NCBI RefSeq assembly: GCF_018101125.2
Contig: NZ_JAELVF020000001.1
Coordinates: 2,184,922 to 2,248,921, forward strand
Reading direction: 5' to 3'
From: Streptomyces tardus
Lineage (GTDB): Bacteria; Actinomycetota; Actinomycetes; Streptomycetales; Streptomycetaceae
Length of the DNA stretch: 64,000 nt
Below the pieces are notes generated by a model. The model worked only from the letters and a program-made list of their open reading frames with translations, ran no database searches and had not been told where the DNA came from. Positions 41,697-52,186 of this stretch are shown here, piece by piece. The first letter of the stretch is position 1; each line of letters starts with the position of its first letter. The translations under genes and the position numbers were made by a program.

Positions 41697-43022
41697 TCAG
41701 CCGAGCTCGCCGGGCGGGGTGCGGTCGGCGTCGACCTTCTCGGTGCGCACCAGCTCTCCCCAGACGATGTAGCGGTAGTTCGAGGTGTAGACCGGGGTGC
41801 AGGTGGTGAGGGTGATGTACCGGCCCTTCTCAGTGGCGCCGGACTCCTTGGGGACGTCGTCGAGAACCTCGGTGTTGTACTTCGAGGTCTCCGGAAGGCT
41901 CGAGTACACCTCGTAGACGTACCAGGTGTCCTTGGTCTCGAAGACCAGCGGATCGCCGTCCTTGAGCTTGTGGATGTTGTGGAACTTGGCACCGTGGCCG
42001 TCGCGGTGGGCGGCGAGCGAGAAGTTCCCCGACTCGTCCCACGGCATCGCCGACTTGACCGGCCTCTTGTAGTAGCCCGCGATCCCCTGGTTCAGTTCCT
42101 TGGGATCGGTGCCCGGCTTGATCAGGATCTCCTTCTTGCCGAGCCCCGGCGCGTGCAGGAAGCCGATGCCGTCCCGGGTGTCCAACTCGCCGGGACCGGT
42201 GGGGACGTTGGCGCCCACGTCGCGGTCGGCGGCCCAGTTGTCGCGGACCCGGTCGGACTCCCGGTCCGCCTCGCGGTTGGCCAGCACGTTGGTCCACCAC
42301 AGCGAGTAGACGACGAAAAGAGCGAGCACCACGCCCGCGGTGATCAGCAGCTCACCGCTCACGCTGACCACGGCCGCCAGCTTCCCGCGCGAACGCCCGC
42401 GTGCGGCGCGGGACTTGGGTGCGGTTTCCGCCGAACTCCCGCTCTGCGCCGCTGCCTTCGTTCCGCCCGAGGCCTCGCCGGCCGCAGATTCCTCGCCGGA
42501 CGTCCCTTCGTCGGACGCCGTCTCTTCGCGGGAAGCCGCCTCTTCGCGGGAAGCCGCCTCGTCGCCCGGAGCGGACGCCCCGTCGCCCGGAGCGGACGCA
42601 CTGTCGGAGCTCGAACCCCCGGTGACGGCGGCGTCCTGTGCCGAGTCGCTGTCGCCGCCGGAGTCGTCCCCGTCGGCGGCGGGTGCGGTCTCGACGCGCC
42701 CCTTCTCGACCCTGCTGCCCCCGACCGCGCCGCTCTCCTCGCGGTCGTTGTCGTCACGGTCACGGTCACGGTCGGCGGCCGGCGCTTCGGCCGCCCCGGC
42801 GGCTTCGGGAACGTCCTCGGCGGCTCCGTCCGGGGTACCGACCGGTATGTCCTCGGAACCCGGCCCGGAACCCGGCCCGGAACCCGGCCCGGGGGTCGAC
42901 TCCCCGCCGATGGCGCGGACTTCAGCGCTCCTGGTGGGACGGCGGCGCCTGCGCCGGGTCCGCGGGTGGCCGTCCGCAGCGGAGTCGTCCGGCGTCCCCG
43001 CGCCGTCCCGCTCGTCCGTCAC
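41697..43022 (-). CDS. Class E sortase with long disordered N-terminus
   Basis: This 441-aa membrane-anchored transpeptidase is of the Streptomyces class E sortase type. The first 210 residues are low-complexity and acidic (runs of GSGP, AASREE and GDGASAPGD). One membrane helix follows (ELLITAGVVLALFVVYSLWW), then the sortase fold. The catalytic His is in SLAAHRDGHGAKF, the Cys in TLTTCTPVY and the Arg in SNYRYIVWGE. Class E sortases attach LAXTG proteins such as chaplins to peptidoglycan. A second sortase lies directly upstream in the same direction, separated by 68 bp. Confidence 0.88.
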   Translation of the reverse strand: MTDERDGAGTPDDSAADGHPRTRRRRRRPTRSAEVRAIGGESTPGPGSGPGSGPGSEDIPVGTPDGAAEDVPEAAGAAEAPAADRDRDRDDNDREESGAVGGSRVEKGRVETAPAADGDDSGGDSDSAQDAAVTGGSSSDSASAPGDGASAPGDEAASREEAASREETASDEGTSGEESAAGEASGGTKAAAQSGSSAETAPKSRAARGRSRGKLAAVVSVSGELLITAGVVLALFVVYSLWWTNVLANREADRESDRVRDNWAADRDVGANVPTGPGELDTRDGIGFLHAPGLGKKEILIKPGTDPKELNQGIAGYYKRPVKSAMPWDESGNFSLAAHRDGHGAKFHNIHKLKDGDPLVFETKDTWYVYEVYSSLPETSKYNTEVLDDVPKESGATEKGRYITLTTCTPVYTSNYRYIVWGELVRTEKVDADRTPPGELG

Positions 43023-43089
43023 TGTTCCACTCCCACCGTTGACTGAACGCGCTGCCGTGCCGCCGGTCCGTCTGCCGCTTTCGCCGGGG

Positions 43090-44622
43090 TCAGCCGAGTG
43101 CGTCCGGCTTGCCCTCGTTCCGGGGGTGTTCGTCGACCATTGTGCCCCACACGATGAGACGGTACTTGGAGCTGAACTCCGGAGTACAGGTCGTCAGCGT
43201 GAGGTACCGGCCCTCCTTGGTGAAGCCCGACTCCTTGGGCACGGGACTGACGACGTCGATGTTGCGCGGCGAGGTCGAGGCCAGTCGACTGGCCACCTCG
43301 TACGTGTAGTACGTGCTTCGCGTCTCGACGATGATCTCGTCGCCCTCGTCCAACTTGTTGATGTAGCGGAACGGTTCGCCGTGGGTGTTGCGGTGGCCGG
43401 CGACCGCGAAGTTGCCCTTCTTGTCCCAGGGCATGGCGGTTTCGATGCCCGACTTCTTGTCGTAGTGGCCGGCCATGCCGCGGTCGAGTACTCCGCCCTT
43501 CTCGATCCCCTCGGCCACCGGCACCCGTACGTCCAGCTTGGGGATGTACATGATCGCGAAACCCTCGCCCGCCTCGAACGCCTCCGGCTCCTCGCCGTCG
43601 CCCGCCTCGAAGGACCGCTCCAGGTTGTTGGCTTCCTTGTTCGCCTGCTGGTTGGCCTGGATGTTGGTCCACCACAGCTGGTAGGTGACGAAGAGCAGCA
43701 GCAGTACGCCGGTGGTGATGAACAACTCACCCACGGCGCGGCTCGCGACCGTTCCGAGGTCGGTTCTGCGCTGCTTGGCGGCTCTGGCCGCCGCCTTCCG
43801 GCGGGCGACCCGCCCGCCGGCGTCGTCCGGCTCGTCCCCGTCCTTCTTCCGGCCACCGTTCGCGGCCGTACCGGTGCTCGCTGCGGTCGCGCTCTTCTCG
43901 GCCTGACGGAGCGCCATCGTCTCGCTGTCGGCGGGCGGTTGGCCCTCGTACGGCTTCTTCCGAGCGTCGGGCCGCGCGGCCCGACGCCGGCGCGGCTCGT
44001 GGTCCGGCCGGTCCTCGGGGGTGTGCGTGCGCCGCTGCCCGTCGCGTTCGGGCTCGTACTCGCGCCGACGTCGGCCGCGCCCGGCCGGGGGACCGTCGCC
44101 GGTCGGCCGGTCGGCGTCGGCGCCCGAAAGCGGGTCGTTGAGCGGGTCGTTGAGCGGGGTGTTGAGCGGGTCGGGCGAGCGGCCCGGTGCGGTGTCGCTC
44201 TGCGGCCCGGCCGAACGTTCCGGCGTTCTCCGACGCCCCTGACCCGGCGCCCCGGTCGTCCCTGGTGCCTCCGTCGTTCCCGGTGCCCCCGTCGTTCCCG
44301 GCAGTGGGTCGTTGAGCGGGTCGTACTCCGCCTGCGGGCCGCGCCAGCGTGGTGAGTTGTGGTCCGGGGAGGACCCGGCAGCCGCCGCTGCGGGGGTGTA
44401 GCCGCCCGCGTACGGCTGCTGCTCGGCCCGTGCCTGCTGCGGACGGAACCAGGGCGAACCCGTACCGCCCTGCTGCCCGCCCCGGTGCGCGGCGCTGTCA
44501 GCCCGCGGGGTCGGCGGGCGGGGCGCGGCGCCGGGCAGCGGGTCGTTGAGCGGGTCGCTCAGCCGGCCGACCGCGTCCTCCAGGTCGGTCGGCTCGCCGT
44601 ACGGGTCGTGCGGGTGAGTCAC
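43090..44622 (-). CDS. Class E sortase with DPLNDPL-repeat N-terminus
   Basis: This 510-aa sortase has a cytosolic N-terminus of about 290 residues with repeated DPLNDPLPG / PLNDPLNDPLSG units and Arg-rich stretches. A membrane helix (ELFITTGVLLLLFVTYQLWW) and the catalytic domain follow: His in AVAGHRNTHGEPF, Cys in TLTTCTPEF, Arg in KYRLIVWG. The start is GTG 44622, overlapping the trpG stop by 4 bp. It is paralogous to the downstream sortase; Streptomyces typically carry two such adjacent genes with overlapping substrates. Confidence 0.9.
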   Translation of the reverse strand: MTHPHDPYGEPTDLEDAVGRLSDPLNDPLPGAAPRPPTPRADSAAHRGGQQGGTGSPWFRPQQARAEQQPYAGGYTPAAAAAGSSPDHNSPRWRGPQAEYDPLNDPLPGTTGAPGTTEAPGTTGAPGQGRRRTPERSAGPQSDTAPGRSPDPLNTPLNDPLNDPLSGADADRPTGDGPPAGRGRRRREYEPERDGQRRTHTPEDRPDHEPRRRRAARPDARKKPYEGQPPADSETMALRQAEKSATAASTGTAANGGRKKDGDEPDDAGGRVARRKAAARAAKQRRTDLGTVASRAVGELFITTGVLLLLFVTYQLWWTNIQANQQANKEANNLERSFEAGDGEEPEAFEAGEGFAIMYIPKLDVRVPVAEGIEKGGVLDRGMAGHYDKKSGIETAMPWDKKGNFAVAGHRNTHGEPFRYINKLDEGDEIIVETRSTYYTYEVASRLASTSPRNIDVVSPVPKESGFTKEGRYLTLTTCTPEFSSKYRLIVWGTMVDEHPRNEGKPDALG

Positions 44623-45248
44623 GTGCCGACCACGGGGGCCAGCCCGCGGGATCGGTCGACGGCTCCGGTGTCACCGCACTGGACGAGCCAGTTGGCGAGC
44701 ATCAGGTGCCCCCACTCCGTGAGGACCGACTCGGGGTGGAACTGCACGCCCTCGACGGGGAGTTCGCGGTGCCGCAAGCCCATGATCACGCCGGACTCGG
44801 TCCGCGCGGTGACGGCCAGCTCGGCCGGCACGGACTCCGGTGCCGCGGCCAGCGAGTGGTAGCGGGTCGCGGTGAACGGGGAGGGCAGCCCGGCGAAGAC
44901 GCCCTCGCCCTCGTGGCTGACCAACGAGGTCTTGCCGTGCAGGAGTTCCGGCGCCCGGCCCACCACACCGCCGTACGCCACCGCCATCGACTGCATGCCC
45001 AGGCAGACCCCGAAGACCGGCACCCCGGTCGCCGCGCAGTGCCGCACCATGTCGACGCAGACGCCGGCCTGCTCGGGCGTACCCGGGCCGGGCGAGAGCA
45101 GGACCCCGGCGAAGCCGTCCCGGGCGTGCTCGGTGCGCACCTCGTCGTTGCGCAGGACCTCGCACTCGGCACCCAACTGGTACAGGTACTGCACGAGGTT
45201 GAAGACGAAGCTGTCGTAGTTGTCGACGACGAGAATCCGTGTGCTCAT
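44619..45248 (-). CDS. trpG: Glutamine amidotransferase subunit, anthranilate/aminodeoxychorismate synthase component II
   Basis: This 209-aa class I glutamine amidotransferase has the catalytic Cys in FGVCLGMQ and His-Glu in VQFHPESVL, with the early VVDNYDSFVFNLVQYL and SPGPGTPEQAG motifs. It supplies ammonia for anthranilate or 4-amino-4-deoxychorismate. It belongs to the conserved actinobacterial block with crgA, DUF881 and pknB (Rv0013 in M. tuberculosis). No synthase component I lies nearby. Confidence 0.9.
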   Translation of the reverse strand: MSTRILVVDNYDSFVFNLVQYLYQLGAECEVLRNDEVRTEHARDGFAGVLLSPGPGTPEQAGVCVDMVRHCAATGVPVFGVCLGMQSMAVAYGGVVGRAPELLHGKTSLVSHEGEGVFAGLPSPFTATRYHSLAAAPESVPAELAVTARTESGVIMGLRHRELPVEGVQFHPESVLTEWGHLMLANWLVQCGDTGAVDRSRGLAPVVGT

Positions 45249-45302
45249 GTGGGCTGTCTTCCCCTGTCGGTCCTGTCCGTGCCACCGGCGCGCATGCCCG
45301 CG

Positions 45303-45464
45303 TCAGCTCTCGTCGACGGTGACGTCGTTGAACGGCAGCAGCGGCTCCGCCCACGGGAAGACGTACTGGAACAGCACGTACACCACCGCGAGGAACAGGA
45401 CGAGTGACTGCGCCGATCGCAGCAGGGTGTTCCCCGGCAGGTGCCGCCAGATCCAGCCGTACAT
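45303..45464 (-). CDS. Small single-helix membrane protein (53 aa)
   Basis: ATG 45464 begins MYGWIWRHLPGNTLLRSAQ. A membrane segment (LVLFLAVVYVLFQYVFPW) and a short acidic tail ending in DVTVDES follow. Small proteins of this kind sit between trpG and the DUF881 gene in Streptomyces. It may join the divisome-related neighbours; the function is unknown. Confidence 0.75.
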   Translation of the reverse strand: MYGWIWRHLPGNTLLRSAQSLVLFLAVVYVLFQYVFPWAEPLLPFNDVTVDES

Positions 45465-45694
45465 GAGCTACCCCGTCCGTCCCTTCACTCGCCGCCCGTG
45501 GTGATCGCCGAGCGCGCCGGTCGCGCCGGGACCAGAGTACGTGGCGGCGCGGCGCTCGGGGATCTGTCCCGACAGAACGGACCACGTGCTGTCCGTCACG
45601 GACGCGTGCCCCCTGCCGCCACCCGCGCGGCCGTCGGCCGGGGAGCGCGCCGGCCCGTGCCCGGCCGGTGCCGGTCGGCCGCGCCGGAGGCCGG

Positions 45695-46450
45695 CTACTC
45701 GACGGGCTCGGCGTGGTGGAGCTCGACCGCACCGGTGTACGCGGGGAGGGTGGTGCTGCGGTGCTCGTCCACCTTCCAGCCGAGGCCGTAGGCGTCGACG
45801 TACTTCTTGTACATGTCGATCGTCTTGTTGGTGTCGAGCGACTTTTTCAGCTTCTCCGGGTCGCCCACCGCGGTGACCGTGTACGGCGGTGAGTACAACT
45901 GGCCCTGGAGGATGAGGGTGTTGCCGACGCAGCGGACCGCACTGGTGGAGATCAGCCGCTGGTCCATGACCTTGATCCCCTCGGCGCCGCCCTGCCAGAG
46001 CGCGTTCACCACGGCCTGGAGGTCCTGCTGGTGGATCACCAGGTAGTCGGGCTCGGGCTCGGGCCAGCCGGGGAGTTGGGCGGTGGCGTCGCTGGGGGCG
46101 TCGGTGAGGGTCACGGTGAGCCCCTTGCCGGCGACCTTCGCCGCCCCGGCGTTGCGCTCGACGTCGCTGAGGCGCTTGCGCTCCTCGGCGCTTCCGCCGC
46201 TGTCCCGTTTGGCCAGGCCCTGCACTTCTTTGCGAAGCTTCGCGGTGGAGGATTCCAGCTTTCGGTTCTCGCGGCTACGCTCGTCGATGAGGTCGGAGAA
46301 CCTCAACATGGACTCGTCGCTGCGGATATTGGTGCCCTGTGCGGTGTTGAAACTGACCCAGAAGATCATTCCCGCGAGGGCGAAGATGCCGATGGTGGCG
46401 AGCCGCGCCGGTCGGAAGAGGGACGCGATCGATCTGGCCGAAGTGGTCAC
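45695..46450 (-). CDS. DUF881 family membrane-anchored protein
   Basis: This 251-aa protein has an N-terminal membrane helix (LATIGIFALAGMIFWVSF), a coiled-coil (DERSRENRKLESSTAKLRKEV) and the DUF881 domain (VAGKGLTVTLTDAP, DLQAVVNALWQGGAEGIKV, YSPPYTVTAVGDPEKL). The start is GTG 46450. It is encoded beside crgA throughout actinobacteria (Rv0012), which suggests a role in the division or cell-envelope machinery. Confidence 0.85.
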   Translation of the reverse strand: MTTSARSIASLFRPARLATIGIFALAGMIFWVSFNTAQGTNIRSDESMLRFSDLIDERSRENRKLESSTAKLRKEVQGLAKRDSGGSAEERKRLSDVERNAGAAKVAGKGLTVTLTDAPSDATAQLPGWPEPEPDYLVIHQQDLQAVVNALWQGGAEGIKVMDQRLISTSAVRCVGNTLILQGQLYSPPYTVTAVGDPEKLKKSLDTNKTIDMYKKYVDAYGLGWKVDEHRSTTLPAYTGAVELHHAEPVE

Positions 46451-46547
46451 CGTACCCTTGTCTCCTTCCCACCCGGAAGCACTACGCTAACGGACCGCAG
46501 CAGTATGAAGCCCGCGCGGTCGGAGCGCATCGACAGGAGATCTCCTC

Positions 46548-46814
46548 GTGCCGAAGTCACGAATCCGAAAGAAGAAGGACCGCCCCGCGTCCGAGGGGAG
46601 CAGGCAGCCGCAGAAGACGAAGATCGATCTCTCCTCGGGACGGGGCTGGGTCGCGCCGCTGATGCTGGCGATGTTCGCCATCGGCCTCGCGTGGATCGTC
46701 GTCTTCTATGTGACGGAGGGCAAGTTCCCGATCGACCCGCTGGGCAACTGGAACATCCTGGTCGGCTTCGGCTTCATCGGTGTCGGGTTCGTGGTCTCCA
46801 CTCAGTGGAAGTAG
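46548..46814 (+). CDS. crgA: Cell division protein CrgA
   Basis: This 88-aa protein has a basic N-terminus ([13 protein letters not shown]) and two membrane helices ([20 protein letters not shown] and [15 protein letters not shown]). This is the CrgA layout known from Streptomyces and mycobacteria, where it binds FtsZ/FtsQ/FtsI and restrains septation. The GTG start follows AGGAGA. It is the only plus-strand gene among the minus-strand neighbours, as expected from the conserved arrangement. Confidence 0.92.
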   Translation: MPKSRIRKKKDRPASEGSRQPQKTKIDLSSGRGWVAPLMLAMFAIGLAWIVVFYVTEGKFPIDPLGNWNILVGFGFIGVGFVVSTQWK

Positions 46815-46828
46815 CTTCGTCCCTGAAG

Positions 46829-47028
46829 TTATCCACAGTTCGTCCACAGGGCTGGGAAAAGTTCCGAAGATCTGTGGATAACTCGGCGCGTGACGCTGGA
46901 CCAAGCCCCGGTCGGTACCTCGGCCGGGGCTTCCTCGTGCCTGAAAGTCCCTGAGAAACGCACCACTGTGCGAGGTGGCAGCCGTCTTCGAAGGTTCATG
47001 CACAAGATCGCTCACCCGCTGTGGATAA
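46829..47028. promoter_or_regulatory. DnaA-box cluster between crgA and the rhomboid gene
   Basis: Three perfect TTATCCACA boxes are present: one on the plus strand (46829-46837) and two on the minus strand (46873-46881 and 47020-47028). A near match, TCGTCCACA, lies at 46840-46848, and TGTGCACA/TGTTCACA sequences follow at about 47043-47060. This spacer (46815-47101) has no gene. Confidence 0.6.
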
Positions 47029-47101
47029 CTCCTGGGGAGAGATGTGCACAGAGTGTTCACACAGCCATTCGAACCCGGCTGTCCCCACCCCGCGCGACGG
47101 C

Positions 47102-47998
47102 TCAGCCCAGCAGTATCGAGGTGCGCACCACGCAGGCGACGAGCAGCAGCGCCAGCACCGCCAGACAGGTGCCGTACTGCACCGCCGTCCGGCTCTGCCG
47201 GGGCGCGTGCACCAGCGCGTACGCCACCACCGCGCCGACGATCAGGCCGCCGAGGTGCGCCTGCCAGGCGATGTTCAGGCCGGGGAGGAAGGTGATCACC
47301 AGGTTGATGCCGAGCAGCACCGCGATGGGACGCATGTCCGAGCGCATCCGCCGCATCAGCACCGCCGTGGCGCCGAAGAGGCCGAAGATCGCGCCGGAGG
47401 CACCGAGCGAGAGCACGTTCTGTGCCATCAGCCAGTAGGTGAGCACATTGCCGCCGAGCGCGGACAGCAGATAGAGCGTGATGAAACGCACCCGGCCGAG
47501 CGCCTGCTCCAGCGGCGGCCCGAGGAACCACAGCGCCATCATGTTGAAGCCGATGTGCCAGAACTCCTGGTGCAGGAAGGCCGAGGTCACCAGGCGGTAC
47601 CACTGGCCGTCCGCGACGCCGACCATGGAGAACGTGCCCGGGTCGATGGCGTACGCGATCATCGCCAGCCGGCTCACCAGATCGTCGCCGACCGCCAACA
47701 CCGCGACGAAGACCGTCACGTTGATCGCCAGAAGGATCTTCACGACCAGCCGGGTGTCCGACACGAGCAGCCCGCCGGCGACCGTGCGCGGTTGGTTCGC
47801 GGCCGGCGAGTGGCCCGTCCCCGAGCCCTCGCGCACGCACTCCGGGCACTGGTAGCCGACCGAGGCGGAGATCATGCACTCGGGGCAGATCGGCCGCTCG
47901 CAGCGGGTGCAGCTGATGCCGGTCTCCCGCTCCTTGTGCCGGTAGCAGCCGGGCAGTTGGTGTTGCCCCTGACCGTGATCGCCCTGCTGGTGATCCAT
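47102..47998 (-). CDS. Rhomboid-family intramembrane serine protease with N-terminal zinc ribbon
   Basis: This 298-aa protein starts at ATG 47998 behind AAGGAAGA. The N-terminus has CYRHKERETGISCTRC and CPECMISASVGYQCPEC, a B-box-like zinc-binding segment. Six membrane segments follow. The catalytic Ser is in SLGASGAIFGLF and the His in WQAHLGGLIVG, and HIGFNMMALWFLG is the expected loop region. It lies in the conserved crgA-ppiA neighbourhood; its substrates are unknown. Confidence 0.88.
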   Translation of the reverse strand: MDHQQGDHGQGQHQLPGCYRHKERETGISCTRCERPICPECMISASVGYQCPECVREGSGTGHSPAANQPRTVAGGLLVSDTRLVVKILLAINVTVFVAVLAVGDDLVSRLAMIAYAIDPGTFSMVGVADGQWYRLVTSAFLHQEFWHIGFNMMALWFLGPPLEQALGRVRFITLYLLSALGGNVLTYWLMAQNVLSLGASGAIFGLFGATAVLMRRMRSDMRPIAVLLGINLVITFLPGLNIAWQAHLGGLIVGAVVAYALVHAPRQSRTAVQYGTCLAVLALLLVACVVRTSILLG

Positions 47999-48055
47999 GG
48001 CTCTTCCTTCGCCTCGGACGGTGACCGGACCGTGGTGGCCCGCCGCCGACAGGAC

Positions 48056-48088
48056 GCGCCCCACCCGTCCTACGGACGGATGGGGCGC
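48056..48088 (-). terminator. 15-bp hairpin after the cyclophilin gene
   Basis: GCGCCCCACCCGTCC (48056-48070) pairs with 48074-48088 with one mismatch and a TAC loop. It lies between the cyclophilin stop and the rhomboid start. Confidence 0.7.
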
Positions 48089-48116
48089 CAGGGTTCCCGG
48101 CGGCGCCGGAGCGCGC

Positions 48117-48644
48117 TCAGCGACGCTCGATGACGACCGACTCGATCACGACGTCCTGCACCGGACGGTCGGTGCGCGGGTTGGTCTGGGTCGCGCCGAT
48201 GGTGTCGACGACCTTCTTGCCCGCGTCGTCGGTGACCTCACCGAAGATGGTGTGCTTGCCGGTCAGCCACGCGGTCGGGGCGACGGTGATGAAGAACTGC
48301 GAACCGTTCGTCCCCGGGCCCGCGTTGGCCATGGCCAGCAGGTACGGGCGGTTGAACGACAGGTCCGGGTGGAACTCGTCGCCGAACTCGTAGCCCGGGC
48401 CGCCGGTGCCGTTGCCCAGGGGGTCGCCGCCCTGGAGCATGAAGCCGCTGATGACCCGGTGGAAGACCGTGCCGTCGTAGAGCTTGTCGGTCGTCTTCTG
48501 GCCCGTGGACGGGTTGGTCCACTCGCGGGAGCCCTCGGCGAGCTCGACGAAGTTCTTGACCGTCTTGGGTGCGTGGTCCGGGTAGAGCCGGACCTCGATG
48601 TCGCCCTGGTTGGTCTTCAGGGTGGCGTAGAGCTGCTCAGCCAC
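48117..48644 (-). CDS. Cyclophilin-type peptidyl-prolyl cis-trans isomerase
   Basis: This 175-aa cytosolic cyclophilin shows FHRVISGFMLQGGDP, MANAGPGTNGSQFFI and WLTGKHTIFGEV, the active-site Arg/Phe/Gln and Trp positions. No signal peptide is present. It corresponds to the ppiA-type gene found next to crgA in actinobacteria (Rv0009). It assists proline isomerisation in protein folding. Confidence 0.92.
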   Translation of the reverse strand: MAEQLYATLKTNQGDIEVRLYPDHAPKTVKNFVELAEGSREWTNPSTGQKTTDKLYDGTVFHRVISGFMLQGGDPLGNGTGGPGYEFGDEFHPDLSFNRPYLLAMANAGPGTNGSQFFITVAPTAWLTGKHTIFGEVTDDAGKKVVDTIGATQTNPRTDRPVQDVVIESVVIERR

Positions 48645-48915
48645 GATCTACCTTCCATAGTCCTCTGTGCGGCTGTCGATCCTCCCATGCCGGGTCGGGC
48701 GCGGGCACCCGAGGGGGAATCAGCGCGCCTATGCGCGAACCGTGGCATTGTCGCCCTTAGCGAGGCAATCGGTATCCAATGGGTAGCTGTATTGCGTAGA
48801 CCCGCGCAGGCGGGGCAGGCGATCGAGATGCACGTGATCGAGACGCCCTGTCTGACGTCCCGCGGGATTCCAGCCAGGCATGCTCGACGAAGTACGCCAC
48901 CGAGGAGGAGGTTCC

Positions 48916-49641
48916 GTGACCCGCATCGATGATGTGCGCGCCGCGACTACCGGCAGCGCCAGGGAAGGTATGCGGCACGCCAAGGCCGTCAAGGACACGG
49001 TGGCACCGAAGGTCGGCCACGCGGCGCAGCAGGCGCAGCTCGGAGCCAAGCAGGCCCAGCTGAGCGCGCGGCAGGCCCAGCTCAGTGCCCGAGAGCAGTA
49101 CCAGGCCCATGTGGCACCGCGACTGAGCCATGCCCGGGACACCTTGCCGCCGGCGCTGGACGACGCGGCGACCAGGGCGGCCGGACGCACCCGTGAGGCG
49201 GCGGAGCGCACCCGCGAGGCGGCCCGGCACGCCGCCGAGTACGCCGGGCCCCGGCTGGAGGCCGCCCGAGCCGCAGCGCTCCCCGCCAAGGACGAGGCGG
49301 TGGCCCGTTCCACGGCCGCGCTGGCGGCCCTGCGCGGCGAGGTCACGGCCGCCGAGGTCGACAAGCTGACCAGGCGCCGTGCCCGGCGCGCCCGCACCGG
49401 CAGGGCCGTGAAGCGGCTCGCGCTGGTCGGTCTGGTGGCAGGAGGCGCGTACGCCGCCTACCGCTGGTGGGAGCGTCAGGCCAACCCGGACTGGCTGGTC
49501 GAGCCGCCCGCCGCGACCGAGGTGGGCGAGGACCTCGCCGAGGGCGCCCAGGAGGGCAGCACGGCGCTGGACCCCGAGGTGCGCGCCAAGCAGTCCGAGA
49601 CCGACGCTGCCGGCGGTGACCAGGGCGGCAGGGCCGGTTGA
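48916..49641 (+). CDS. DUF5324-like coiled-coil protein with one membrane helix
   Basis: This 241-aa protein starts at GTG 48916 (VTRIDDVRAATTG) behind GAGGAGG. A long Ala/Gln/Arg-rich helix with near-heptad repeats (AQQAQLGAKQAQLSARQAQL) covers about residues 25-140. A single membrane segment (LALVGLVAGGAYAAYRWW) and an acidic tail follow. It resembles a conserved Streptomyces family of unknown function; apolipoprotein-like helices suggest membrane-surface association. Confidence 0.75.
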   Translation: MTRIDDVRAATTGSAREGMRHAKAVKDTVAPKVGHAAQQAQLGAKQAQLSARQAQLSAREQYQAHVAPRLSHARDTLPPALDDAATRAAGRTREAAERTREAARHAAEYAGPRLEAARAAALPAKDEAVARSTAALAALRGEVTAAEVDKLTRRRARRARTGRAVKRLALVGLVAGGAYAAYRWWERQANPDWLVEPPAATEVGEDLAEGAQEGSTALDPEVRAKQSETDAAGGDQGGRAG

Positions 49642-49922
49642 GTCCCGTGCGGCGCTGAACGGAGCGCGCCGCCCGTCGCGGCCCGGCCGCCGGACGCGGC
49701 GCGCCACGCCGTTCTCCGTACGGCGAACGGGGGTTGAGGCGTACGACGCCCGCTGAGCACCGCACAACGCGGCGGACGCGGGCCGTACGTGCCGCCCCTG
49801 CCGCCCCTGCCCTACGCGCCGTACGCGCCGTACGCGCCCTGCGCGCCCTGCGCGCCCTGCGCGCAGAGGACGCGCCGTACGCGAGGAGGCGGGTCGGGCG
49901 GGCCCGGGGTGCGGACGAAACG

Positions 49923-49973
49923 ACGAGGGGCCGGTGCGCCTCCCCCGCTGGGGAGTGCGCACCGGCCCCTCGT
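49923..49973. terminator. Long bidirectional hairpin between convergent genes
   Basis: Arms 49923-49939 and 49957-49973 (ACGAGGGGCCGGTGCGC and its complement) are perfect, with an inner CTCCCC/GGGGAG stem. It sits just before the pknB stop. Upstream, 49800-49865 carries tandem GCGCCCTGC/GCGCCGTAC repeats. No gene is seen in 49642-50024. Confidence 0.85.
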
Positions 49974-50024
49974 GCTGTCCGGTCCGGCCGCCGCGCCGTC
50001 GGAGTGCGGCGCGGTCTCGGCCGG

Positions 50025-52055
<2,031 letters not shown>

Positions 52056-52186
52056 ATCTCCGGCCTTTCCGTATCGTCTCGGCCCGCTCGACCCGGACCC
52101 GCTGTCTCGGGGCATACGGTACCCGTGCCAGGTGGCCGATCCGGTTGCCTATTACGCCCCTGTGACGCTCAACTGCCGTACCGTGC

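Noticed and set aside
49800..49865. CRISPR-like short repeats
   Set aside because: The units are contiguous 9-10 bp GC-rich tandem repeats without spacers and no cas genes are in the window.
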